A DNA stretch of 64,000 nt from Chitinophaga pinensis (lineage in GTDB: Bacteria; Bacteroidota; Bacteroidia; Flavobacteriales_D; Crocinitomicaceae): positions 33,177 to 97,176 of the forward strand of contig CAMAZP010000009.1 in NCBI GenBank assembly GCA_945863605.1. Direction: 5' to 3'. Position numbers and translations under genes: made by a program. Shown piece after piece: positions 8,560 to 16,226 of the stretch; the first letter of the stretch is position 1; each line of letters starts with the position of its first letter. The notes under the pieces are model-generated. The model did not search any database and was not told the DNA's origin. It was given only the letters and a program-made list of their open reading frames with translations.

Positions 8560-9022
8560 TACAATTCACGGTATTTTAGATTTTTTCTATCCGCTAGTAA
8601 AACGGCTTTTTGACAAAACAACTTATTATTATGCGGTTTGTGGAGTTGGGAATTTAGTTCTAAGTTGGATATTGTTCTACGTGTTTTATCAATTTGTTTT
8701 TAAGAAACAATTACTTTACATAGCAGTAATTGACTTCACTTTTTCAGCCTACACCTTAACTGCATTTACTTGTTTTCTTATCACTTTCGTAATTGGTTTC
8801 CTATTGATGAAATATATTGTTTTCACAGGAAGTGGGCTAAAAGGAAGGGTTCAATTATTTAGATATGGATTAAGTGCGTTGATTTCAGGAATGGTCAGTT
8901 GGGGATTATTGAAAATATTTATTGAAGTTTTTGATTTTTTTCCTTCTATTGCAAATATTCTCGCTTCTTGTTTGGTGGTCATCGTAAGTTATTTATTGCA
9001 ACGAAAGTTTACATTCAAGTAA
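8546..9022 (+). CDS. GtrA-like membrane protein
   Basis: 158 residues with four membrane segments (about 26-46, 57-77, 92-112, 122-145) and a short basic end, the GtrA layout. GtrA-type proteins are thought to help move lipid-linked sugars across the inner membrane for glycosylation of surface polymers. Seen: YYYAVCGVGNLVLSWILFYV at the start of the first segment and VSYLLQRKFTFK at the end, a common GtrA terminus. It overlaps the upstream gene by 14 bp and ends the operon. No glycosyltransferase neighbours it. Confidence 0.83.
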   Translation: MKVISTIHGILDFFYPLVKRLFDKTTYYYAVCGVGNLVLSWILFYVFYQFVFKKQLLYIAVIDFTFSAYTLTAFTCFLITFVIGFLLMKYIVFTGSGLKGRVQLFRYGLSALISGMVSWGLLKIFIEVFDFFPSIANILASCLVVIVSYLLQRKFTFK

Positions 9023-9040
9023 TAGTATCATGCATTTACC

Positions 9041-9048
9041 TACTTTTG
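9041..9048 (+). promoter_or_regulatory. Putative -7 box TACTTTTG
   Basis: Matches TAnnTTTG, 23 nt before the ATG at 9072, giving that gene its own promoter separate from the gldB operon. Confidence 0.5.
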
Positions 9049-9071
9049 CTTTGTAACAAAAATAATATCTT

Positions 9072-9539
9072 ATGAAATTATCTCTTATTTTTTTAGCTGT
9101 ATTAAGCTTAATTGTATTCAGCAACATGACAATTGCTCAAATTTCTTTGGTTGATTTGGATTGTAGTTCAATCGAAGGTTTTCCTGTTTTAACAAAAGCT
9201 CCTGAAGGGGTTAAAGGTGTTGAACAATATGGGTCAGTTAAAATTTCGAACGGTGCAAAATTTCAAATGGAGTTGAACTCAGTTTATGATTTTTCTATTG
9301 CTGCTGCCAAAAAAGAAATTGAGGCAAATGACATTAATAAACTTAAAAAATATATTATTGATGAACCTAATGGAATTATTTACCAAACAGAGGTAATGGG
9401 ACAAATTCAATATCATTTCATATATTTCCTAATCGGAGAAGAGGAGTCTTTTTACTTTCAAAATGTAAAGGGTCCAACTTATGATTTAGAGTCTATTAAC
9501 GTGATGTATGAAGCTGCTAAAACTAGTAAAATCAAGTAG
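9072..9539 (+). CDS. Small secreted protein of unknown function
   Basis: 155 residues with a signal peptide (about 1-23, ending TIAQ). The mature part is soluble, without repeats, cysteine pairs or known motifs; there is no T9SS C-terminal domain, so a periplasmic location is likely. I do not recognise a family. It has its own putative promoter at 9041 and is followed by a strong terminator at 9559. Confidence 0.65.
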   Translation: MKLSLIFLAVLSLIVFSNMTIAQISLVDLDCSSIEGFPVLTKAPEGVKGVEQYGSVKISNGAKFQMELNSVYDFSIAAAKKEIEANDINKLKKYIIDEPNGIIYQTEVMGQIQYHFIYFLIGEEESFYFQNVKGPTYDLESINVMYEAAKTSKIK

Positions 9540-9558
9540 AAAGTAATTAACTAAGTTT

Positions 9559-9591
9559 AACCGATATTCTCAGGAGTGTCGGTTTTTTTAT
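9559..9591 (+). terminator. Rho-independent terminator
   Basis: AACCGA at 9559 pairs with TCGGTT at 9579-9584, with the stem extended inward through G-U pairs to a TCAG loop and followed by a T-run. It ends transcription from the gene at 9072. Confidence 0.75.
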
Positions 9592-9618
9592 TTTTGAATA
9601 ATCAATGCTACAAAAAAA

Positions 9619-9661
9619 AATCTACCTTTTCATTTTTTTTTTAAAGTTGAAAAGGTAGATT
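9619..9661. terminator. 14-bp perfect inverted repeat, likely terminator of the phosphatase gene
   Basis: AATCTACCTTTTCA (9619-9632) and TGAAAAGGTAGATT (9648-9661) are perfect inverted copies, with T/A-runs on the flanks. It sits between convergent genes and most likely stops reverse-strand transcription of the PhoD-like gene. Confidence 0.7.
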
Positions 9662-9697
9662 ATATTTTGAAAGATATGGAAGCAACTATTAGATAAA

Positions 9698-11539
9698 TTA
9701 CAATTTAACCATTCTAACTAGTTTATTGCTTTTATCATCAGTAATTTGAATTTGATAAATTCCAGCATTTAAGTTTTCACCATCGATTTTGAGATAATTC
9801 AGCCCATTCTGAGTTTGGTAATTTTTAGTTTGTAATAGTTTTCCATCTTGATTAAAAACTTTTACTGTTATTTTCCCTTGTTTAGATGCATTATATTGAA
9901 CAGTAATTTCCTTTTCAAATGGATTAGGATAAGCTCCTACCCAAATTAATGAGTTATCGATATTTGATACACTTATTGTAGGATCAATCATTGGTGCTAA
10001 ATTACAATTAGAATGATTTCTTGAAGATTCTGTGCTTGAACTATTTAGGAATCTTTCACCAGAATTTACGTGGAATTTGTTTCCTAGACTTACATTAGTA
10101 GAAGGAGTTGTTATTGAATTACAAAACCAATAGTCACCTTGTACGCGTTGTTGATTGATATCTAAAACTAAATATCCTTTTTTTGTCAAATCAGACCATT
10201 TTATGTGTGGATTAGCTGCTGTTATTAATGCAGTTGGAATACCAAGTGGTGAACTTGAGCTAGTTACACTAGTTATTACATATTCAACACCTGCGCTACC
10301 TGCCCCGGTCGAAGAATTATAACCTGTATGTGGTAAATCATTTGCCCAAGAAGTATGTATATCTCCAGTCAATACGACTATATTTTCTATGTTATTATCT
10401 AAAATATGATTATATAATTTAGTTCTTTCTGCAGGATATCCATCCCATTGATCTGTGTTTAAAACCGCACCAAATGCAGTTAAAGGAGCCATCATAACTT
10501 GTTGACCAAGGATATTCCATTGAGCAGTACTATTTTCAAGTTCCGTTGCCAACCAATTGTATTGTTCATTTCCCAAAATAGTTCTGTTTGGATTGCTTGT
10601 TTCTGGGTCAGTTGCTCCAACTTGTTCTTCTCGACCTTCAAGTCGTGTATCTAACATATATAAGTTAATTAAATTTCCGTAAGTGATTTTTCGATATAGT
10701 CTTGTTGAATCTTCGCTTTGTTCACGTACGGGCATCCACTCGAAATATGCTTGCTTACCACTTGATTTTCTGGCAGACCATGATCCTTCTGCTCCTTCTG
10801 TATGGTTTTCTGCACCATTCATCCACGAATTATTTGCTGTTTCATGATCGTCCCAAACGGATATAAATGCATATTGTTGGTGAACATTTCTTAAATCTTT
10901 ATCTAATCGATAATGAGAATATCGTGTTCTGTAATCGGTTAACGTAACAATTTCATTTGCAGGTTCAACAATTCTTCCATCAACTCCAGGTGCAGCAACG
11001 TATTCATATATATAATCACCTAGGTGTAAAACAGCGTCGATATCATTTCTTTCAACAATGGAAGCATATGAATTAAAATAACCATTTTCGTAATCTGAAC
11101 AAGAAACAACTGCAAAACGCACACTATCAGCATTTGTAGATGGAGCAGTTTTCATTCTTCCAACCAATGAGTTAGTACCTTCATAAGTAAAGTCATAATA
11201 ATAACAGGTTTTTGGACTCAAGCCAGTAACATCAACCTTAACAGTAAAATCTCTCAATGATGAAGTTGATGCAGTTCCTATTGAAACGATGTTATTCATA
11301 TTTACATCACTTGCAACTCTCCAACTGACAAGTATAGCTTCTCCTGGTTGAACTGTTGTTGAAGGAGTTACTCTTGTCCAAATTATTACACGGTCAGAAA
11401 GTGGATCACCAGAAGCTACGCCGTGATAAAAAGGAGCTAATTGTGGTATTAATCCACTTCGAACATTGTATTCATTTTGACTAAAAAATGACTGAAATCC
11501 TACTAAAAATAAGGAAATAAAGAGTAAATTATTTTTCAT
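9698..11539 (-). CDS. PhoD-family alkaline phosphatase/phosphodiesterase with T9SS sorting domain
   Basis: 613 residues: signal peptide (about 1-20), a Fn3-like N-terminal domain opening with FYHGVASGDPLSDRVIIWTRV, a metallophosphatase domain with SCSDYENGYF, LHLGDYIYEY, SVWDDHETANNSW and LTGDIHTSW, and a C-terminal T9SS type A domain of about 75 residues (WVGAYPNPFEKEITVQY ... GIYQIQITD ... VRMVKL). PhoD enzymes release phosphate from organic phosphodiesters outside the cell using Ca/Fe. The sorting domain means surface display or release through T9SS. No Pho-box homologue was looked for beyond reading the 133-bp upstream gap, where nothing stood out. Confidence 0.9.
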   Translation of the reverse strand: MKNNLLFISLFLVGFQSFFSQNEYNVRSGLIPQLAPFYHGVASGDPLSDRVIIWTRVTPSTTVQPGEAILVSWRVASDVNMNNIVSIGTASTSSLRDFTVKVDVTGLSPKTCYYYDFTYEGTNSLVGRMKTAPSTNADSVRFAVVSCSDYENGYFNSYASIVERNDIDAVLHLGDYIYEYVAAPGVDGRIVEPANEIVTLTDYRTRYSHYRLDKDLRNVHQQYAFISVWDDHETANNSWMNGAENHTEGAEGSWSARKSSGKQAYFEWMPVREQSEDSTRLYRKITYGNLINLYMLDTRLEGREEQVGATDPETSNPNRTILGNEQYNWLATELENSTAQWNILGQQVMMAPLTAFGAVLNTDQWDGYPAERTKLYNHILDNNIENIVVLTGDIHTSWANDLPHTGYNSSTGAGSAGVEYVITSVTSSSSPLGIPTALITAANPHIKWSDLTKKGYLVLDINQQRVQGDYWFCNSITTPSTNVSLGNKFHVNSGERFLNSSSTESSRNHSNCNLAPMIDPTISVSNIDNSLIWVGAYPNPFEKEITVQYNASKQGKITVKVFNQDGKLLQTKNYQTQNGLNYLKIDGENLNAGIYQIQITDDKSNKLVRMVKL

Positions 11540-11672
11540 ATCAATCCATTATATTTTAACACAAATTAAGTGTTTTTATTTCCTGTAATTAGAATTTTAA
11601 AATGAATATTTAATTAAGTTAATGTATATTTAATCTTAATAAAATTGGATTTTTAAAGATTTTCAACTGTTA

Positions 11673-12890
11673 TTATGAATTTGTTTTCTTTTTTCGTTGT
11701 TGAGATGTTGGTTTTGGACGTGAAAAAACACGTTTTTCTATCTCATCAATTTTACCTGTCGAAGGAAATGGATGATTGCTCACCACAGGTACCGTCATTC
11801 CAATCACTTTTTGAATGTCTTTTAGGTACGCTTTTTCTTCTGTGTTACAAAACGAAATAGATTTTCCAGAAGCTCCTGCACGACCTGTTCTACCAATACG
11901 GTGAACATAGGTTTCAGGGATATTTGGAATGTCGTAATTGATCACATACGCTAATGAATCGATATCAATTCCACGAGCTGCTATGTCGGTTGCAACTAAC
12001 ACACGTGAGATTCTTTCTTTGAAATTTTTCAGTGCGTTTTGACGTGCGTTTTGTGATTTATTTCCGTGAATTGCTTCTGCCTTGATGTCATTTTTCAAAA
12101 GGATTTTCACCAATTTATCAGCGCCATGTTTTGTTCTTGTGAAAACCAAAGCGGTTTCAATATTTTGTTCTTCTAAAACGTGCAAAATCAAATCCTTTTT
12201 TTGGTCGGTGTCCACAAAATACATTTCTTGTTGTATCGTTTCTGCAGTTGAAGAAACGGGACTTACTTCCACATGACTTGGGTTTGTTAAAATTGAATTT
12301 GCTAAGGAAGTGATTTCTTTAGGCATCGTTGCTGAGAAGAACAATGTTTGACGTTTTTCAGGAATGATTTTGATGATTTTTTTAACGTCGTGAATAAACC
12401 CCATGTCTAACATGCGATCAGCTTCGTCCAAGACAAATATCTCCAATGTTTTTAAACTGATAAATCCTTGTTGAATCAAATCTAGTAAACGTCCAGGTGT
12501 AGCAATTAAAATATCAATTCCAGCTTTTAAACGATTTACTTGTGAATGTTGACTTACACCACCAAAAATAACCGCACTTTGTTGTTTCAAATTCTGACCG
12601 TAATCCTTAAAACTTTCGTGAATTTGAATTGCCAATTCCCTTGTAGGTGTGACTATTAAAGTACGAATTACTCGTCTGCCGTTTGTTGGTTTCGTATTTT
12701 CTAAACGTTGTAAAATTGGAATAGCAAAAGCCGCTGTTTTCCCCGTTCCAGTTTGGGCGCATCCCATAATGTCTTTTCCTGCTAATACAATTGGAATTGC
12801 TTGTTCTTGGATTGGAGTAGGTTGTGTATAACCTTGGGTGTCAAGAGCGTTTAAAATCGGCTCTAAAAGATTTAGTTCTTTAAATGTCAT
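11673..12890 (-). CDS. rhlE: DEAD-box RNA helicase, RhlE type
   Basis: 405 residues with all core motifs: Q-motif PTPIQEQAIP, motif I AQTGTGKT (45-52), PTRELAIQI, DEAD box VLDEADRMLDMG, SAT FSATMP, motif V ATDIAARGIDI, motif VI HRIGRTGRAG. The short basic tail RPKPTSQQRKKKTNS fits RhlE-like helicases acting on ribosomal or structured RNA. A reverse-strand TACCTTTG box at 12950-12957 predicts a leader of about 55 nt, longer than for neighbours, as is often seen for cold-inducible helicases; that regulatory reading is inference. Confidence 0.9.
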   Translation of the reverse strand: MTFKELNLLEPILNALDTQGYTQPTPIQEQAIPIVLAGKDIMGCAQTGTGKTAAFAIPILQRLENTKPTNGRRVIRTLIVTPTRELAIQIHESFKDYGQNLKQQSAVIFGGVSQHSQVNRLKAGIDILIATPGRLLDLIQQGFISLKTLEIFVLDEADRMLDMGFIHDVKKIIKIIPEKRQTLFFSATMPKEITSLANSILTNPSHVEVSPVSSTAETIQQEMYFVDTDQKKDLILHVLEEQNIETALVFTRTKHGADKLVKILLKNDIKAEAIHGNKSQNARQNALKNFKERISRVLVATDIAARGIDIDSLAYVINYDIPNIPETYVHRIGRTGRAGASGKSISFCNTEEKAYLKDIQKVIGMTVPVVSNHPFPSTGKIDEIEKRVFSRPKPTSQQRKKKTNS

Positions 12891-12949
12891 AAAATGGATT
12901 CCATTCTAAGCTTAACAAAATAAATTAAATGAAAGACCTAGAATTTGTG

Positions 12950-12957
12950 CAAAGGTA
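12950..12957 (-). promoter_or_regulatory. Putative -7 box TACCTTTG for the RhlE-type helicase
   Basis: Reverse-strand match to TAnnTTTG about 60 nt upstream of the ATG at 12890; no TTG at 16-20 bp upstream was seen. Confidence 0.45.
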
Positions 12958-13096
12958 CACTTTATAAATTGGTTTGTTAAAATTTATTTGCTTCTCAAAA
13001 TATATAAACTATGTAATTAATTGTTAATCAATGCTTTTATAAGACTTAAGAGAGTTGAGATTTTGATTTTTTTAATCTCTAAAAATAAAATTTTCA

Positions 13097-13134
13097 CGTA
13101 AAAAAAAAAAAGACCAATCAAAGATCAGCCTTTT
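13097..13134 (-). terminator. Terminator of the dihydrolipoyl dehydrogenase gene
   Basis: On the reverse strand AAAGGCTGATC pairs (three G-U) with GATTGGTCTTT and is followed by twelve T. It lies 24 bp after the stop of the gene at 13158. Confidence 0.7.
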
Positions 13135-13157
13135 AATTTTATATCGAAAAATCTAAA

Positions 13158-14561
13158 CTAAACGTGCAACGCTCTATTTTCTGTTGCTGCTAACGCTGCC
13201 TCTTTTACACCTTCTGAATAAGTCGGGTGTGGGTGACAGATTCGTGCCATATCTTCTGCTGATGCTCTAAATTCCATTGCTGTAACTGCTTCCATGATCA
13301 AATCTGCTGCACGTGCTGCAATCATGTGAACACCTAAAACTTCATCCGTCGTTTTATCGGCTAATATTTTGATAAATCCACCTGTATCCATACTTGCACG
13401 TGCTCTTCCTAAAGCTTTAATTGGGAAATTTCCAACTTTGTATTCAATTCCATCAGCTTTCAATTCTTCTTCTGTTTTACCAACTGCAGCAACTTCAGGC
13501 CATGTGTAAACTACTCCTGGAACCAAATTGTAATTCAAATGTGGTTTTTGTCCTGCTAATAATTCTGCAACATAAACACCTTCTTCTTCTGCTTTGTGTG
13601 CCAACATTGCTCCACGAACAACATCGCCAATTGCGTAGATAGTTGGAACAGCCGTTTGTAAATGATCGTTCACTTCAATTTGTCCACGATTGTTTGCTGT
13701 CAAACCAACATTTTCTAAACCTAAACCAGCTGTGTATGCTTTTCTACCAACAGCAACCAAGCAATAATCTGCTTCAAAAGTCACTTCTTCCCCTTTTTTG
13801 TTCAAAGCAGTTAATACAACGGATTTACCTTTATTTTCCACCTTTTGAACACGGTGTTCTAATTGGAATTTAAAACCTTCTTTTTTCAAAATTTTAGCGA
13901 ATTCTTTTCCAATTGACGCATCCATCGTTGGAAGAATCGTTGATGCAAATTCGATTACTTCAATTTCAGTTCCTAAACGACCATAAACTGAACCAAGTTC
14001 TAAACCAATAACTCCAGCTCCAATCACAATCATTTTCTTTGGAATTTCCTGTAAACTTAAAGCTTCAGTAGAGGTGATGATGCGTTTTTTATCAGGTTCC
14101 ATTCCTGGGAAGAAATTTGGTTTTGAACCAGTTGCAATGATGATATTTTTTCCTGTAAGGTTATTTGAAGTTCCGTCAGCAGCAGTAACTTTTACAGTGT
14201 TTTTATCAACGAATGAACCAATTCCAGTATGAACCTCAATTTTATTTTTGTCCATCAAGAATTGTACACCCGCACACGTTTGACTCACAACATCATTTTT
14301 GCGCTGAATCATTTGCTTGATGTTCGCTTTTAGACCTTTTAGTTCAATTCCGTGTTCACCGAAATTATGTGTTGCATTGTGAAAATGCTCGGAAGAGTCC
14401 AATAGCGCTTTTGAAGGAATACAACCTACATTTAAGCAAGTACCACCTAAAGTGTTGTATTTTTCAATAATAGCAGTTTTCATTCCCAATTGGGCACAGC
14501 GAATAGCAGCCACATATCCTCCAGGGCCAGAACCAATGATAATTACGTCGTATGAACTCAT
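13158..14561 (-). CDS. lpdA: Dihydrolipoyl dehydrogenase
   Basis: 467 residues from the ATG at 14561. It reoxidises lipoyl groups of 2-oxoacid dehydrogenase complexes with FAD and NAD+. Seen: FAD-binding GSGPGGYVAA, the redox disulfide TCLNVGCIPSK (Cys42/Cys47), NAD-binding GAGVIGLELGSVYGRLG, TIYAIGDVV, and the catalytic HPHPTYSE near the end. The frame stays open 13 codons further upstream, but a TAACTTTG -7 box at 14579-14586 lies in that extension, favouring the 14561 start. A partner E1 (branched-chain type) is at 35723; E2 is not in the window. Confidence 0.95.
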   Translation of the reverse strand: MSSYDVIIIGSGPGGYVAAIRCAQLGMKTAIIEKYNTLGGTCLNVGCIPSKALLDSSEHFHNATHNFGEHGIELKGLKANIKQMIQRKNDVVSQTCAGVQFLMDKNKIEVHTGIGSFVDKNTVKVTAADGTSNNLTGKNIIIATGSKPNFFPGMEPDKKRIITSTEALSLQEIPKKMIVIGAGVIGLELGSVYGRLGTEIEVIEFASTILPTMDASIGKEFAKILKKEGFKFQLEHRVQKVENKGKSVVLTALNKKGEEVTFEADYCLVAVGRKAYTAGLGLENVGLTANNRGQIEVNDHLQTAVPTIYAIGDVVRGAMLAHKAEEEGVYVAELLAGQKPHLNYNLVPGVVYTWPEVAAVGKTEEELKADGIEYKVGNFPIKALGRARASMDTGGFIKILADKTTDEVLGVHMIAARAADLIMEAVTAMEFRASAEDMARICHPHPTYSEGVKEAALAATENRALHV

Positions 14562-14578
14562 TTGAATCGAATTTTTGG

Positions 14579-14586
14579 CAAAGTTA
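14579..14586 (-). promoter_or_regulatory. Putative -7 box TAACTTTG for lpdA
   Basis: Reverse-strand match to TAnnTTTG 17 nt upstream of the chosen lpdA ATG. It decides against the longer open frame that would start at 14600. Confidence 0.5.
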
Positions 14587-14690
14587 TAACATCTAAGCAA
14601 ACGAAATTCGATTCGTGACGAAAAGTTGAATATGTGGTTTAATTTTAAAAAGCATAGATTCTGTTTTCATAAATTTAATAAACAATTTCC

Positions 14691-14698
14691 TACTTTTG
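14691..14698 (+). promoter_or_regulatory. Putative -7 box TACTTTTG immediately before purT
   Basis: Matches TAnnTTTG; only 3 nt separate its last G from the purT ATG at 14702, so the predicted start site coincides with the start codon (leaderless mRNA candidate). Confidence 0.45.
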
Positions 14699-14701
14699 TC
14701 T

Positions 14702-15862
14702 ATGAGAAAAAAAATCCTTCTTTTAGGCTCTGGTGAACTTGGAAAAGAGTTCGTAATTGCATGTCAGCGTTTGGGTCAATACATAATTGCAGTAGATAGT
14801 TACGAAGGTGCCCCAGCAATGCAAGTGGCACACGAGTTTGAAGTTATCAATATGTTAGACGGCGATGCTTTGGACCGAATTGTTGCGAAACACCAACCCG
14901 ATTTGATTGTACCTGAAATAGAAGCCATTCGCACCGAACGTTTTTACGATTATGAAGCGCAAGGAATACAAGTTGTTCCAAGTGCCAAAGCAGCGAATTT
15001 CACAATGAATCGTAAGGCAATTCGCGATCTTGCAGCTATTGAAGTAGGAGTGAGGACTGCCACTTATCGCTATGCAACAACTTATGAAGAGTTGAAAGCT
15101 GGTGTTGAAGTTACTGGAATTCCGTGCGTGGTGAAACCATTGATGTCGAGCTCTGGTAAAGGACAATCAGTAATCAAAACAGAGGCAGATATTCAAAAAG
15201 CGTGGGACTATGCAATGGAAGGTTCACGTGGCGATTTGAAAGAAGTGATTGTGGAAGGTTTTATCGATTTTGATTATGAAATCACCATGTTGACAGTGAC
15301 ACAAAAAGAGGGTCCAACTTTATTTTGTCCACCAATTGGACATAGACAAGAACGCGGCGATTACCAAGAAAGTTGGCAACCGATGCCGATGCATCCAGCA
15401 CATTTAGCTGAGGCACAAGAAATGGCAGCAAAAGTAACTGCGGCTTTGGGCGGAGCTGGAATTTGGGGTGTAGAATTTTTCATCACGAAAGAAGGAGCGT
15501 ATTTCTCCGAATTGTCTCCACGTCCACACGATACAGGAATGGTGACGTTGGCAGGAACACAAAATTTCTCTGAGTTTGAACTGCATGCAAGAGCTGTACT
15601 AGGATTATCAATTCCAGAAGTGACACTTTTAAGAAATGGAGCAAGCGCTGTCGTTTTAGCAACTTCTGAATCGAACAATCAACCTGAATTTGAAGGATTG
15701 AACGAAGCTGCAAAAGTTCCAAACACAGACTTTAAACTTTTCGGAAAACCTACGACTCGTCCGTATCGCAGAATGGCAGTTGCGTTGGCTTATGGCACAG
15801 AAAATGTTACGGAACTTGTTGAAATTGCAAAAGAAGTTGCTAATAAGATTTCGGTTAAGTAA
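14702..15862 (+). CDS. purT: Formate-dependent phosphoribosylglycinamide formyltransferase 2
   Basis: 386 residues from the ATG at 14702. It is an ATP-grasp enzyme that formylates GAR with formate, a folate-free route for the third step of purine synthesis. Seen: [20 protein letters not shown], the ATP-grasp block [44 protein letters not shown] and [20 protein letters not shown], the last strongly typical of PurT. A TTG two codons upstream is also in frame but lies in the predicted promoter box. Followed by a large palindromic repeat rather than a gene. Confidence 0.96.
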   Translation: MRKKILLLGSGELGKEFVIACQRLGQYIIAVDSYEGAPAMQVAHEFEVINMLDGDALDRIVAKHQPDLIVPEIEAIRTERFYDYEAQGIQVVPSAKAANFTMNRKAIRDLAAIEVGVRTATYRYATTYEELKAGVEVTGIPCVVKPLMSSSGKGQSVIKTEADIQKAWDYAMEGSRGDLKEVIVEGFIDFDYEITMLTVTQKEGPTLFCPPIGHRQERGDYQESWQPMPMHPAHLAEAQEMAAKVTAALGGAGIWGVEFFITKEGAYFSELSPRPHDTGMVTLAGTQNFSEFELHARAVLGLSIPEVTLLRNGASAVVLATSESNNQPEFEGLNEAAKVPNTDFKLFGKPTTRPYRRMAVALAYGTENVTELVEIAKEVANKISVK

Positions 15863-15883
15863 TCATATAGTTTTCATTTCTGC

Positions 15884-16004
15884 AAAAAGATTCCTCACCT
15901 TGTTCGGAAGGACTTTTGGGTTGGGTAAATTAGCGAAAATGCGAAGCATTTTCGCAATTCCCTCTAATGAAAGGGTCCTTCCGAGCGGAGTGAGGAATCT
16001 TTTT
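15884..16004. repeat. ~120-bp nested palindromic repeat element
   Basis: Outer arms AAAAAGATTCCTCAC (15884-15898) and its exact complement (15990-16004); second pair CGGAAGGAC (15905-15913) with GTCCTTCCG (15975-15983); core hairpin GCGAAAATGC-GAA-GCATTTTCGC (15933-15955). Together it can fold into one long cruciform or RNA hairpin. It resembles dispersed 'gattcctcac...gtgaggaatc' repeats that I recall from Bacteroidota genomes. No open frame worth calling. It may also terminate purT transcripts. Confidence 0.8.
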
Positions 16005-16226
16005 AAAAAGGAGCAAAACAACTCAACAATCAAATGTTGTCATTGGCAACGGGGTGAGGAATCTTTATAAAAAGAGGAACAATATTCACTTCTCAAAAAT
16101 TGTTATTGATAATGAAGTGAGACTAATTGAGCAGCAAAGTAGTTAAAACCTATAGGAGTGTACAGTTAATAGAAATGGGTAGACATTCCTAAAATTAAAT
16201 TTAAATTTGACAAAATAATTATCACA
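16005..16226. repeat. Decayed partial copies of the palindromic element
   Basis: GTGAGGAATCTTT recurs at 16054-16066 after GTTGTCATTGGCAAC, and a further worn copy (GTTATTGATAATGAAGTGAG) lies near 16100-16121, giving degenerate repeats of about 65-70 bp downstream of the main element. The end of the interval (16202-16209) holds the M61 gene's TAAATTTG box. No gene seen here. Confidence 0.55.
16202..16209 (+). promoter_or_regulatory. Putative -7 box TAAATTTG for the M61 peptidase
   Basis: Matches TAnnTTTG, 17 nt before the ATG at 16227. Confidence 0.5.

Noticed and set aside
14562..14600. Longer N-terminus for dihydrolipoyl dehydrogenase
   Set aside because: The extra 13 codons contain a TAACTTTG -7 box and add residues not found before the FAD motif in this family.
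15780..16070. 96-codon frame at the end of purT and into the palindrome
   Set aside because: It overlaps purT in another frame and then runs through repeat DNA; nothing suggests a protein.
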